Shown here in pieces: positions 1 to 6,873 of a stretch of 37,519 nucleotides of DNA. The translations under genes were made by a program, and so were the position numbers. The DNA is from Anaerolineae bacterium (GTDB taxonomy: Bacteria; Chloroflexota; Anaerolineae; Promineifilales; Promineifilaceae), in assembly GCA_019637635.1 (NCBI GenBank), contig JAHBVI010000063.1:1-37519 (forward strand), written 5' to 3'. The number at the start of each line of letters is the position of its first letter. Position 1 is the first letter of the stretch. The notes beneath the pieces were generated by a model. It ran no database searches. It saw only the letters and a program-made list of their open reading frames with translations, and was not told the DNA's origin.

Positions 1-2
1 TG

Positions 3-218
3 ATGAACAGAATAAAGATTGTGCTGATTTTGATTATCCTCATGGCGGCCCTGGCCGCCCCCGCGAAGGCGGGGGTTGCCAAAACAAAACCGGCCGACAT
101 TACACTTGGCAACGGCGACTATCGGTTGGTCGAGTGCGAGATGGGCAACGCTGTGGCTTACCAGCCGCGGGCTGACGGCCGTCTGGTCATTGCCTGCGAT
201 GCGGGGCCGCTGCCGTGA
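3..218 (+). CDS. Small secreted/anchored hypothetical protein
   Basis: A 71-residue protein. It begins MNRIK, has a hydrophobic stretch (about residues 5-22, ending PAKA) that looks like a signal peptide or N-terminal membrane anchor, then a short soluble tail with two cysteines (CEMG and ACDAG). The stop overlaps the next start in a TGATG junction, so the two are translationally coupled in the structural module. No family recognised. It could be a small phage membrane protein (holin- or spanin-like position), but nothing in the sequence proves that. The start lies three bases from the window edge, so any further upstream start cannot be excluded. Confidence 0.6.
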   Translation: MNRIKIVLILIILMAALAAPAKAGVAKTKPADITLGNGDYRLVECEMGNAVAYQPRADGRLVIACDAGPLP

Positions 219-2017
219 TGCTTGGTCTACAGCTTTTCGGTGGCCCGGATGGTGACATGCTGGCCGATTTCGGCCATGCCGAACGGCTGGAAATCAGCGA
301 CGGAGAGCATGGCTTCGAGGCGCTGACGGCCTATATCCCCATGACGGAGGAGGAGGCATTTCGCTGGTACATTATGCCCGGCGTGCCCTGGGCGGTGGTG
401 TCATCTGGCGATAGTATCGCCTGGGAAGGGCTCGTTGAGGACGTGGCATTGGTGGACAGGGGATTGGAAATCACGGCGCTGGGCAACTGGCGGGCGCTGT
501 CTGACCGGCCGTATACGGCATTGTGGTCACGTACCAGCACGGCCGGCTGGCGACCGGCGACGCCAGACGATTTATCGGCTTTCGATCCCTCTCGATGGGA
601 GATGGATAACAACAATCGCATTTACATTGCACCCAGGAAGGGAGAGACGTTCCCGTCCGGCTCCACCAGCAACATAGGTGCCCAAACATACGCCGCTCCG
701 CACAACGGAGAGCGGAATATTGTTGTTTGCCAGTTCGCCTGGCAGTTTTTTGCACCAACGAACTGGATAGTCCGCCTGATGCGCTCTCAGGATGATTTCA
801 GCAGCCGGAGTGTGGTGGCAAATATAGCTGCCGGAAACGGCGCTTTACAGACCGGTGCGTTTTTCGGTACATTTGCAGGTAGCCCCCGGCTAATGTTTGA
901 ATTCTTCAACAACACCGGTGGCAGCGTCACCATAACCCAGGACACCGGTGTTAATTTCTTCCGCGCCACATCCATCCGCCTGGCCACTGCCACAACCAAC
1001 CAGGTCAATACGACCCTGGGCACAAACATCCTGCCCGGTACGCACACCGTCACGCCGGCATCCATGGCTAATATCTATGTGGGCCAGCAATTGGTCATTG
1101 GCGGCCTCACAGAAATGGTTACGGTCACGGCCGTGACAACTACCACATTCACGGCCGTCTTTCTCAATGGCCACAACAACACGGCCACGGTGCGCGCCAT
1201 TGTCATTTATGCCAATGAGATTGCTAATGACCTAGTGGCCAAGGTTAACGCCCTTAATCCCAGCCATCTGCGCAATAGCACGGCGCTGATTCAATCGACG
1301 GCCCTCGATCTGACAGATGAATTGTATGAGGACGAGTGGCCGCAAGACATTTTGGTGTATTTGGCGGCGCGTGGCGGCGCCAACGGAAACCAATTCGAGG
1401 CAGGTGTGTGGGAAAACCGCTTGCTGCACCTGCGGCCGCGCTACAGCGCCAGCCGGACATGGCTGGTTGATGCCAGAAATTTGACCATCAGCCGGAGTAT
1501 GGATAATTTCCGCAATCAAACATATGCGGTGTATCGCGACGCCAACAATCGTCTCAAACGCACGGCCGTTCAAACCAACACGGTACCCTTCGGCACACTC
1601 GATTTAAGCGATGCGCGTGGTACGCCACCGTTCAACCGGCGCGACTTCATTAACGCGAATACCACCAGCCAGAGACAGGCCGAAACAGAGCGCGACATCC
1701 ACATCACAGAGACGGCCGTGCCGACCCCGCGCGCGCAATTTGCCGTGGGTGGGTTGTATGATGAGGCGGGCGGGGGGCCGTATCCGCTCTGGATGGCGCG
1801 AGCGGGGGATTTGGTGATCATCCGTAATTTGTCGCCGGGGTTGGGCACGGCCGTTGACCGGCTGCGCAATTTCAGGATCAAACGCAAGCGGTACGATGTG
1901 ATTGCCGATGTGCTGGAACTGACGCCAGAACTCGAACTCCCCGATCTGGCGGTGATGGCGGCGAATTCGCTGACGACGTCCGATAGGCAACGGCCGTACA
2001 CCAGGATAGAGGCATAG
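218..2017 (+). CDS. Phage tail/baseplate-like structural protein
   Basis: About 599 residues, starting at ATG 218, which overlaps the previous stop; the GTG at 215 is less likely. The first 100 residues (AERLEISDGEHGFEALTAYI and a following EGLVEDVALVDRGLEITALG stretch) have the layout of siphovirus tail-tip/minor tail proteins of the Gp37-like kind: beta-rich, with a local co-ordinate or base-plate fold. Around residues 275-330 is a Thr/Val-rich beta module (VTPASMANIYVGQQLVIG, then repeated TTTFTA). The C-terminus (YPLWMARAGDLVIIRNL, then KRKRYDVIADVLELTPELE) again looks like a tail protein end. Family assignment is by eye and tentative. It is followed at two bases by a small phage-type gene, which supports a tail module. 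Confidence 0.55.
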   Translation: MLGLQLFGGPDGDMLADFGHAERLEISDGEHGFEALTAYIPMTEEEAFRWYIMPGVPWAVVSSGDSIAWEGLVEDVALVDRGLEITALGNWRALSDRPYTALWSRTSTAGWRPATPDDLSAFDPSRWEMDNNNRIYIAPRKGETFPSGSTSNIGAQTYAAPHNGERNIVVCQFAWQFFAPTNWIVRLMRSQDDFSSRSVVANIAAGNGALQTGAFFGTFAGSPRLMFEFFNNTGGSVTITQDTGVNFFRATSIRLATATTNQVNTTLGTNILPGTHTVTPASMANIYVGQQLVIGGLTEMVTVTAVTTTTFTAVFLNGHNNTATVRAIVIYANEIANDLVAKVNALNPSHLRNSTALIQSTALDLTDELYEDEWPQDILVYLAARGGANGNQFEAGVWENRLLHLRPRYSASRTWLVDARNLTISRSMDNFRNQTYAVYRDANNRLKRTAVQTNTVPFGTLDLSDARGTPPFNRRDFINANTTSQRQAETERDIHITETAVPTPRAQFAVGGLYDEAGGGPYPLWMARAGDLVIIRNLSPGLGTAVDRLRNFRIKRKRYDVIADVLELTPELELPDLAVMAANSLTTSDRQRPYTRIEA

Positions 2018-2019
2018 AC

Positions 2020-2346
2020 ATGGCTACATTATTGGAGTTGCATACGCTGTTTTTTGATGAGCCGCTCAGGAACAAAATACAGGCGGGATTGTTTATCATC
2101 GGCCACGAGATTTTATCAGGGGCAGACACCGCCCCGCCATACAGCCAGGAGGCCGGGGCGATTGCCGCCCGGCGCAAATGGGCGGCCTACATGGTGCAAA
2201 ACGCGGACTCCCTGGGCGCGGCCATGCGGGTGCTGCTGGGTGGTAATGCCGGGCTGGCGCCGGAACAGATACAAAATGCGCCGGATACGGCCGTGTTGGG
2301 CGCGATTCGGGCGGCGGCCGATGGGTTAGCGAAGGTGTACGCATGA
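2020..2346 (+). CDS. Small phage-module protein
   Basis: 108 residues, starting MATLLELHTLFFDEPLRNKI. The pattern (N-terminal helix with a basic patch, then an internal ARRKWAAYMVQNAD helix) resembles the small helical proteins often found beside tail or head-tail genes in actinophage- and Chloroflexi-type prophages. No catalytic motif or membrane segment is visible. It starts two bases after the tail-like gene and its stop overlaps the following ATG (ATGATGG), so it is part of one tightly packed transcript. Function not known. Confidence 0.6.
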   Translation: MATLLELHTLFFDEPLRNKIQAGLFIIGHEILSGADTAPPYSQEAGAIAARRKWAAYMVQNADSLGAAMRVLLGGNAGLAPEQIQNAPDTAVLGAIRAAADGLAKVYA

Positions 2347-2690
2347 TGGAGGGGGCGGAAAGCCAAGAGTCGCGCCGGATACGAGAAACCATTATGGAGG
2401 CGGTGCGCCAGGCCATCCAGGAGCGGGATATTGCGTTGCAGTTGGCGCAGGAGGTGGCGGCGCGGGAGGAATGCCAGCAACGACTAACAGCAGCCGAGTA
2501 CCGGTTGGCACATGTTGAGCAGACGTTGCTGGTGTACCAGACAAATGCCAGTCTCAGGGAAACCGCGCGGCAGTACGAGAAAGAGGAGTTGGCGCGGGCC
2601 AAAACGGATATCGCGAGTTTGCAGGCGCAGGTGACATTTTTGCAAAGCGCGCTGATGAATCAGAGCAGCGCGCAGAATTCCGATGGATAG
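2343..2690 (+). CDS. Coiled-coil phage-module protein
   Basis: 115 residues, almost entirely predicted helix rich in Glu, Gln, Arg and Ala, with heptad-like spacing from about residue 10 to 105 (for example AEYRLAHVEQTLLVYQTN and AKTDIASLQAQVTFLQSAL). No membrane segment or enzyme motif. Start and stop both overlap neighbours by a few bases. It is adjacent to a second coiled-coil frame, so the two may pair. Function not recognised. Confidence 0.6.
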   Translation: MMEGAESQESRRIRETIMEAVRQAIQERDIALQLAQEVAAREECQQRLTAAEYRLAHVEQTLLVYQTNASLRETARQYEKEELARAKTDIASLQAQVTFLQSALMNQSSAQNSDG

Positions 2691-2922
2691 TGATGCTATC
2701 ATGGCTGAATTGCAGTCCATTCGCCGCGAGCAGCAGATTGCGCGCGAAGAAATACATGCCGCACGTAGCGACATTCAGGAATTACGCACGGATATTGCCC
2801 GTCTGCAAGCAGCCCAAAATGAGGATGTTTCCCGGCTGAAGGAAGCAATCCGCCAGGATAAAAAAAAATCGCAGAGATGGCACAGTTTGTTCAGTCCATT
2901 ATTATCCGGTTCGAGACGCTAG
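2683..2922 (+). CDS. Coiled-coil frame, likely N-terminal half of a -1 frameshift fusion
   Basis: 79 residues in the unshifted frame. Residues 1-60 form a clear coiled coil (LQSIRREQQIAREEIHAA, then IQELRTDIARLQAAQ). After Lys-Lys-Lys, encoded by nine A's (2860-2868), the frame runs only another 17 residues of low-complexity sequence (SQRWHSLFSPLLSGSRR). The -1 frame is open from 2862 and continues straight into the effector-associated domain that ends at 3200. A shift after AAA 2866-2868 would give a 172-residue protein: coiled coil, KKK-IAEMAQFVQ, death-like domain. A homopolymer sequencing error would give the same picture. Confidence 0.6.
   Translation: MDSDAIMAELQSIRREQQIAREEIHAARSDIQELRTDIARLQAAQNEDVSRLKEAIRQDKKKSQRWHSLFSPLLSGSRR
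2860..2868 (+). other. A9 slippery run, candidate -1 frameshift/transcript slippage site
   Basis: Nine consecutive A's at the exact junction where the coiled-coil frame (2683 onward) loses protein-like sequence and the -1 frame (open from 2862) gains it. Runs of nine A's support both ribosomal -1 slippage (A AAA AAA) and RNA-polymerase stuttering. A missing A in the assembly is the plain alternative. Confidence 0.5.
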
Positions 2923-3200
2923 ACCAGTGGTTTGGGTTGAGGCCGTTACTCCGATTCGCCGACATAAAAGGCATGACCGACCGGGGAGAGATGGTACGGT
3001 TGATGGGTGCGCATTTCAACGAGGAAGAGTTACGCGGGTTGACGTTTGAGTTGAAGGTGGATTACGAAATGCTTATTGGTGGCAACAAGAGCGGCAAGAT
3101 TCGCTCATTGATTGAATTTATGGAGCGACGCAACCGCGTGGCCGACCTCATTGGCGTCTTGCAGCGAGAGCGGCCGGAAGTTAATTGGCCGGTAATCTGA
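2877..3200 (+). CDS. Effector-associated (bacterial death-like) domain protein
   Basis: 107 residues if started at ATG 2877. There is no good ribosome site before this ATG, so I favour translation as the C-terminal half of a fusion with the preceding coiled coil. Residues about 35-104 match the effector-associated/death-like adaptor pattern common in Chloroflexota and cyanobacteria: an FNEEELRGLTFELKVDYEML core, a G-x-x-K-x-x-K turn (GGNKSGKIRSLI), an ERRNRVADLI helix and a terminal RPEVNW. These small alpha-helical domains mediate homotypic contacts that couple NTPase or peptidase sensors to effectors in bacterial conflict systems. Finding one in a tail-gene neighbourhood is unusual. It could be an adaptor of an element-borne defence or a decoy against host immunity; both are inference. 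Confidence 0.65.
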   Translation: MAQFVQSIIIRFETLDQWFGLRPLLRFADIKGMTDRGEMVRLMGAHFNEEELRGLTFELKVDYEMLIGGNKSGKIRSLIEFMERRNRVADLIGVLQRERPEVNWPVI

Positions 3201-3427
3201 TGACGCCAGAGGAGTTAGCCAGACACATGCTGCACTCAGAGGCGCGGGCATTGGCGGCGATGGTGCGGGCGCTGGATTGGCTGGCGCCGAATGCGGTGGT
3301 GTCGCCATTGCTGCGGTTCTGGCTGCGGTACGACCGGTGGCTCTACCGGCAATTGCTAGAGAAGCGGCTGAAGCTGCTGCCTGAAGGGGAGCGGGATGGG
3401 ATTCGGGGGGTGGGGCCGGAAGCGTGA
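3200..3427 (+). CDS. Small hypothetical, last gene of rightward module
   Basis: 75 residues from ATG 3200, whose A is the last base of the preceding stop (TGATG), so the upstream TTG start is not needed. The protein is helical and amphipathic (EELARHMLHSEARALAAMVR, then LLRFWLRYDRWLYRQLLEKR), basic and Trp/Tyr-rich in the middle. It may be a peripheral membrane or partner-binding helix pair. It ends about 23 bases before the bidirectional terminator and closes the rightward transcript. No family recognised. Confidence 0.55.
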   Translation: MTPEELARHMLHSEARALAAMVRALDWLAPNAVVSPLLRFWLRYDRWLYRQLLEKRLKLLPEGERDGIRGVGPEA

Positions 3428-3450
3428 CTGCCTGGCAATGGCACAAAAAA

Positions 3451-3480
3451 AAAGAGCCTGGCTAAATGCCAGGCTCTTTA
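3451..3480. terminator. Bidirectional rho-independent terminator
   Basis: Stem AAAGAGCCTGGC / GCCAGGCTCTTT around loop TAAAT. A-rich sequence lies on the left (ten A's before it) and T-rich on the right, so it can stop the rightward tail module and the long leftward operon that converge here. Confidence 0.85.
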
Positions 3481-3611
3481 CTTTTGCGCGCAAAAGTTTT
3501 TACCAGTCCTGCGTTTGTTCCCGCCAGGCGCGGGGCCTGCACCTCGACATATGGCTCTTTGGTGTTGGCGCCGTAGCCGCTGGTGACATGATAGATGAGG
3601 GGGTCGGGTTG
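3462..3611 (-). CDS. Possible small protein frame without a canonical start
   Basis: Immediately after the ParB-like gene, the minus strand holds an open, protein-like frame (about 49 residues, including DPLIYHVTSGYGANTKEPYV and LVKTFARKSKEPGI) that stops in the loop of the terminator hairpin. An AGGAGG sits just upstream, but the frame has no ATG, GTG or TTG at a suitable spacing; an ATA near 3621 would fit. It may use a rare start, be a frameshift extension of the ParB-like protein, or be chance. The composition looks real, but evidence is limited. Confidence 0.3.
   Translation of the reverse strand, partial: QPDPLIYHVTSGYGANTKEPYVEVQAPRLAGTNAGLVKTFARKSKEPGI
3480..3497. promoter_or_regulatory. 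18-bp perfect palindrome with TTTGCGCGCAAA core
   Basis: ACTTTTGCGCGCAAAAGT is fully self-complementary and sits beside the terminator next to the ParB-like gene. Its 12-base core is identical to the core of the palindrome at 13996-14013, at the other end of the leftward operon. A binding site for a dimeric element protein (ParB-like, ParR-like or repressor) is inferred. Confidence 0.55.
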
Positions 3612-3616
3612 TTTTT

Positions 3617-4201
3617 TTATACGGCCGTTTCCTCCTGCTGGCTCAATTTCTCCAGCCGATACCGCGCCGCTTCTAACTGGCGCAGCAGGTCGTATGTTTC
3701 GTCGCTGGCGGGTAGGGCGGCAATTTCGTCCAGCAGCCGGCCGATGTTGAGCAGATTGCCGTTGATCTGCGGCAACGGCCGTGTCTGTCCCGGCTCATCA
3801 GGCATCCAGGATTGGATGCGCTGCCAGCGGTGGCGCACTTCATCCAATGCGGCCTCTACGTCTACAGGCCACTCAATGGTGATGCCCAGGGGGATAAGCA
3901 GCTCGTCAAAATACCATTTGTTGCTGAGCAATCGGTCGGCGGCGGCGCGGTTGTGGCCGATGGCGAGTTGGACGGTGAAGGCGCGGTCGGTGGGGATGAT
4001 TTCGGCGTATTTCTGGATGTCGGCGGCGTCCAGGATGGCCTTTTCGACGGCCGTCTGGAATATGACGCGGCCGACGGGGCTTTGCAACAGGCCGTTGCGC
4101 TGGATGTCGGCGGCGAGTTCGGCGATGTAGGCGGGGTCAAGGCCCTGGCGGGTTTGCCAGGGGTTGTCAGTTGTTTTGGTGAGAGGAATGGATAGGATCA
4201 T
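3617..4201 (-). CDS. ParB-like N-terminal nuclease-fold protein
   Basis: 194 residues. The N-terminal half has ParB/Srx-fold signatures: NPWQTRQGLDPAYIAELAAD (the first beta-strand and the Q-x-R segment), an IQRNGLLQSPVGRV strand, and QLAIGHNRAAADRLL, matching the GHRR-type motif of ParB box II. The C-terminal half is helical and ends in ETAV. No helix-turn-helix domain typical of full chromosomal ParB is obvious, so this is a short plasmid/phage-type ParB-like protein. It is the last clear gene of the leftward operon; ATG 4201 overlaps the upstream stop (ATGA). Likely roles are DNA segregation or transcription control. The nearby palindrome at 3480 is a candidate site. Direct function is inference. 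Confidence 0.7.
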   Translation of the reverse strand: MILSIPLTKTTDNPWQTRQGLDPAYIAELAADIQRNGLLQSPVGRVIFQTAVEKAILDAADIQKYAEIIPTDRAFTVQLAIGHNRAAADRLLSNKWYFDELLIPLGITIEWPVDVEAALDEVRHRWQRIQSWMPDEPGQTRPLPQINGNLLNIGRLLDEIAALPASDETYDLLRQLEAARYRLEKLSQQEETAV

Positions 4202-4430
4202 GATTTTTCTTCCTGTAGCTGCCGGCGTATCTCGTCCCTGAATGGTTTGAGCGATTGCGCCAGTCTTTTGATTTGCTGCAATTGGTTTGCGCCGCGCAGG
4301 TAGAGCGTCGGGTCGAGGATGTTTCGGCCAGGCGGATGCGGCTCAAAAAGCCGTCCAGGTCGAGGCCGTTGACCCACCGGGCCAATACCATCAACTCCTC
4401 CTGTGTTTGGGCGTATTCTTCGTCAGTCAT
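4198..4430 (-). pseudogene. Small helical protein interrupted by a one-base frameshift
   Basis: From ATG 4430 the frame reads MTDEEYAQTQEELMVLARWV and onward to GLDLDGF. The protein-like continuation (EPHPPGRNILDPTLYLRG, then a basic helical tail ending LQEEKS and TGA) is in the -1 frame. The switch falls at five T's on the minus strand (plus-strand A's 4345-4349). One added base gives a 77-residue protein whose stop overlaps the ParB-like start by ATGA, exactly as for neighbouring genes, which argues that the restored frame is the real gene. Programmed slippage, true mutation and a homopolymer under-call are all possible. No family recognised. Confidence 0.6.
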
Positions 4431-4639
4431 AATCTTCCCTTTGATGGCCAGGTCTGGCCGCGCATGAGCGCAAAGATGCGGGACATCTCTGTGTTCAAAT
4501 GCTCGACCACATCTGCATATTGCCCATCGTCCAGATGGACCATCGGGTGGCCGTATCGCCAACGACTGTGCAGCGTTTCGCGTTCGTCGGCGATCATGGC
4601 CAGCAGGTGTTGGTTTGGTGTTCTAATTCTTCGCGCCAT
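4427..4639 (-). CDS. Small hypothetical protein
   Basis: 70 residues, MARRIRTPNQHLLAMIADER start, with charged helices and no membrane segment. The start lies within the end of the upstream gene and the stop overlaps the next ATG by four bases, the normal spacing of this operon. No recognisable family. Confidence 0.55.
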   Translation of the reverse strand: MARRIRTPNQHLLAMIADERETLHSRWRYGHPMVHLDDGQYADVVEHLNTEMSRIFALMRGQTWPSKGRL

Positions 4640-5084
4640 CGCGCCATGGTCCCAGTCGTATGATCACCGTTGCCGTTGGGTCGGCCGCATCCGCGTATAA
4701 TCGCAGACCATCCTCTTCCCCTACCTGCACAAATCCGGCGTCGGTCATGATCGTGTCAATCATCTCCAGGCCATGCACGTTGACGATGGCCTGCAACATC
4801 AGTTCCATCAACGGCCGTTCCGTCTCCACTGCCATCGGGTTGCCCCAATCGTCCACGTCATAGCCGATCAACTCGCCGAGTGCCAGACGGCCGTAGGCGG
4901 TCGTCTGCAACACCAGCGCCTCTTCGGCGCTGTAATCGTATTTGTGCAGGTGTCCACAACCGGCATGATCGCAGTCATACGGGAAATGGCACTCTGTCAG
5001 ATGCCCGGTTTGGCAAAAGAATGCCTTGCCGGGATTGCCTTTGCATTGACAATGCAGATTGTCTTCAGGTGGTGGGTAGTTCAC
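4623..5084 (-). CDS. Cys/His-rich putative zinc-binding protein
   Basis: 153 residues from GTG 5084, which has a strong AAGGAGG site six bases before it; upstream in-frame codons overlap the previous gene and are unlikely. The N-terminus has a dense cluster of possible metal ligands (LHCQCKGNPGKAFFCQTGH, then ECHFPYDCDHAGCGHLH), suggesting one or two zinc sites. The rest is acidic with alternating helix and strand (AIVNVHGLEMIDTIM, ADPTATVIIRLG). The gene follows another Cys-motif protein in the operon. A nucleic-acid-binding role is possible but not shown. Confidence 0.6.
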   Translation of the reverse strand: MNYPPPEDNLHCQCKGNPGKAFFCQTGHLTECHFPYDCDHAGCGHLHKYDYSAEEALVLQTTAYGRLALGELIGYDVDDWGNPMAVETERPLMELMLQAIVNVHGLEMIDTIMTDAGFVQVGEEDGLRLYADAADPTATVIIRLGPWRDGAKN

Positions 5085-5094
5085 GGCTTCCTCC

Positions 5095-5556
5095 TTACCA
5101 ATACTCAATCCCCGCCGGTTTGTCATCACCAACGGGGAAGCGAGCCAGTAGAACAATCTCGGCGTTTGCCAACTCGATTTGCAATGGGTCGGTGGCCTCT
5201 TCATTGTCTACCCATCCCATCACCACTGATTTCGCGCCGCGCAGCAGCCAGACCCCTTCGGCACCCGCCGCCTTGATGATGGCGGGCAGCGCCTGCACCG
5301 CAGAGAGTGGCGGTGCGGGATTGGCCGGGGGATCGTCATGATGCTGCTGGCAAAAGCCGCAGTACCGTTTTTCGATGTCGTCCGGGTGGCTGCTGCCCAG
5401 GCCGCAGCAGAGGCAGACAATGGCCTGGCTGCCACCTTTCATGCCGAGCGCGTACGTGGTACATCCGGCCTGCCGCAACGCTTTCCGTCGCTGCGCTGCC
5501 TCAAACCCGCGCCTGCCAAGATTTTCAATTTCCGGGGGTAGTTTGTATTTGTTCAT
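5095..5556 (-). CDS. Hypothetical protein with a four-cysteine zinc-ribbon-like motif
   Basis: 153 residues from ATG 5556 (MNKYKLPPEIENLGRRGFEA), preceded by an AAGGA site. Upstream codons in the same frame are AT-rich spacer, so the longer reading is rejected. Residues about 47-76 carry CLCCG ... RYCGFC, a four-cysteine arrangement typical of a small zinc ribbon, followed by HH. The C-terminal half (GAEGVWLLRGAKSVVMGWVD) looks like a separate alpha/beta domain. The stop lies ten bases before the next GTG start. Role unknown. Confidence 0.6.
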   Translation of the reverse strand: MNKYKLPPEIENLGRRGFEAAQRRKALRQAGCTTYALGMKGGSQAIVCLCCGLGSSHPDDIEKRYCGFCQQHHDDPPANPAPPLSAVQALPAIIKAAGAEGVWLLRGAKSVVMGWVDNEEATDPLQIELANAEIVLLARFPVGDDKPAGIEYW

Positions 5557-5602
5557 ATTTTCCTTGTTTATTGCGTCAAATAATAATTTTTTGATTGTTG
5601 CG

Positions 5603-5830
5603 TCAAAAAACCAGCGCCAATAAATCGGCGGCCAGGGCGTCGCCGTCAAAGTCGGCGGCGGCGTGGGGTGCATCCACGCCGCCAGTGCGTAGGGCGGCGA
5701 TGACGGCCATTGCCCGGCTGCGGCCTGGTACCTGGCCGAACCAGGCGATCAGGTCTGCATCATGCTCCGGGTGCAGCGTGAGTTTGACGTTGATCATCAC
5801 TGGTTCATAGTCCAGGTGCGGGCGGGCCAT
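5603..5830 (-). CDS. ParR-like small DNA-binding adaptor (putative)
   Basis: 75 residues. Its ATG overlaps the stop of the actin-like gene (TAATG). The core (MINVKLTLHPEHDADLIAWF, then SRAMAVIAALR) has the beta-strand plus two-helix rhythm of ribbon-helix-helix proteins. In type II plasmid partition systems a small RHH protein (ParR) encoded directly after ParM links filaments to the centromere; position and size fit that role. ParR proteins are poorly conserved, so the call leans on synteny. It could instead be a general CopG-type autorepressor. Confidence 0.55.
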   Translation of the reverse strand: MARPHLDYEPVMINVKLTLHPEHDADLIAWFGQVPGRSRAMAVIAALRTGGVDAPHAAADFDGDALAADLLALVF

Positions 5831-6822
5831 TACTTGCGCCCTCGTTTCTGCTGCTCTTGCAGCAGACCTAATTTGTACAGCCCTCTGGCGACGGCCTGGA
5901 TCGGCTCATCCGGCATGGCTGCCTTGCCCTTGAAACGAGGCGTCAGGTAGCCATTGAGCAGCACAGCCCCGCCACCCACAATGATGATGTGGGCAAAGCG
6001 TTCCCACTGGCGGCCCCACACGTGCTCAATTTGCCCCTGCACTTCCCGTGCCCACACCGGCAGCGCATCACGGGTGTTCAGTGCCCCGGCGCGCAGTTGG
6101 CCGTCCAACTCACCCAGGCTCCACAGGTCGCCATTGTTGATCAGTTCCAACAACCGCCGCACCCCCACCGTCGCCCCGGCCGTGAACCGCTGCACCGGCG
6201 CCGTGTTGCGGACTACCTGTAGCTCCACCGTGTTGAAACCGGTGCTGATGATGCCAATTTCCTCTTTGACCTGGTTAGCGCGTTCGGGGATGAAACGGCC
6301 GTCCCCGTCCAGTAGATAATCAAACAGCGCACCGGTGGTCTGGCTGGTCAGGCGCACGTCCTCGATGTTCAGCCGGTAAGTCCGGCCGTCCACCTGCCAC
6401 ACATGCACCCCGCGCATCCACTTCCGCACGGCCGCCAGCGTTCCCTCCACCTCATCCCGTTCCCCGCTCAAGGGTTGCAAAGGCAGGCCAACCATGACGC
6501 CAATGCCCGTCCCCTCTGGGATGTTTTCACGCTCCAGGTAGCGGGTAAAGGCGGCATAGGTGAGCGCGATAATTTCCGGGCTGCCCGCCAGCCGCTCATA
6601 ATCTAGTGATTCGATGGGCCGTCCCCATTCATGGGCACGGTCGCCCACGTAGTAACTGCGGCCGCTGGTGGTGATTTTCAGCGGCGGTTCCGCTGCGTTC
6701 ATGCCCGCCAGGTCATTAACAGCCGCCCGACCAGCGACGGCCACCCGGCTGGGCAGTACAACCCCGCCAGCCGCCCCGTACAACTTAATGTTTCCATAAC
6801 CCAAATCCAGTCCAAATATCAT
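5830..6822 (-). CDS. parM: ParM/Alp-type actin-like partition ATPase
   Basis: 330 residues from the ATG at 6822, which has GGAGG at a good distance; the ATG at 6828 sits too close to it. Actin-fold landmarks: phosphate-1 loop IFGLDLGYGNIKLYG at the N-terminus, a phosphate-2-like stretch KEEIGIISTGFNTVEL in the middle, and the adenosine motif IIIVGGGAVLLNG near residue 285. Length agrees with ParM, Alp7A and archaeal-type relatives. ParM filaments push sister plasmids apart. The gene runs directly into a ParR-like gene and a ParB-like gene lies further down the same operon, so the element probably also exists as a segregating circular plasmid. Confidence 0.85.
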   Translation of the reverse strand: MIFGLDLGYGNIKLYGAAGGVVLPSRVAVAGRAAVNDLAGMNAAEPPLKITTSGRSYYVGDRAHEWGRPIESLDYERLAGSPEIIALTYAAFTRYLERENIPEGTGIGVMVGLPLQPLSGERDEVEGTLAAVRKWMRGVHVWQVDGRTYRLNIEDVRLTSQTTGALFDYLLDGDGRFIPERANQVKEEIGIISTGFNTVELQVVRNTAPVQRFTAGATVGVRRLLELINNGDLWSLGELDGQLRAGALNTRDALPVWAREVQGQIEHVWGRQWERFAHIIIVGGGAVLLNGYLTPRFKGKAAMPDEPIQAVARGLYKLGLLQEQQKRGRK

Positions 6823-6836
6823 GATCATATCCTCCC

Positions 6837-6865
6837 CGGCCGTCGCCCAGGTGGGGCGACGGCCG
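6837..6865. terminator. Hairpin between membrane-protein gene and parM-like gene
   Basis: A 12-bp stem CGGCCGTCGCCC / GGGCGACGGCCG with a five-base loop. It contains two copies of the iterated palindrome half-motif. No T run follows in the direction of transcription, so it may be an RNA-processing or attenuation stem, or a centromere-like site upstream of the segregation genes, rather than a terminator. Confidence 0.45.
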
Positions 6866-6873
6866 TGTAAATA

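Noticed and set aside
3396..4130. 244-residue plus-strand frame over the ParB-like gene
   Set aside because: Low-complexity Ser/Arg composition; the opposite strand encodes a recognisable ParB-like protein with proper gene overlaps.
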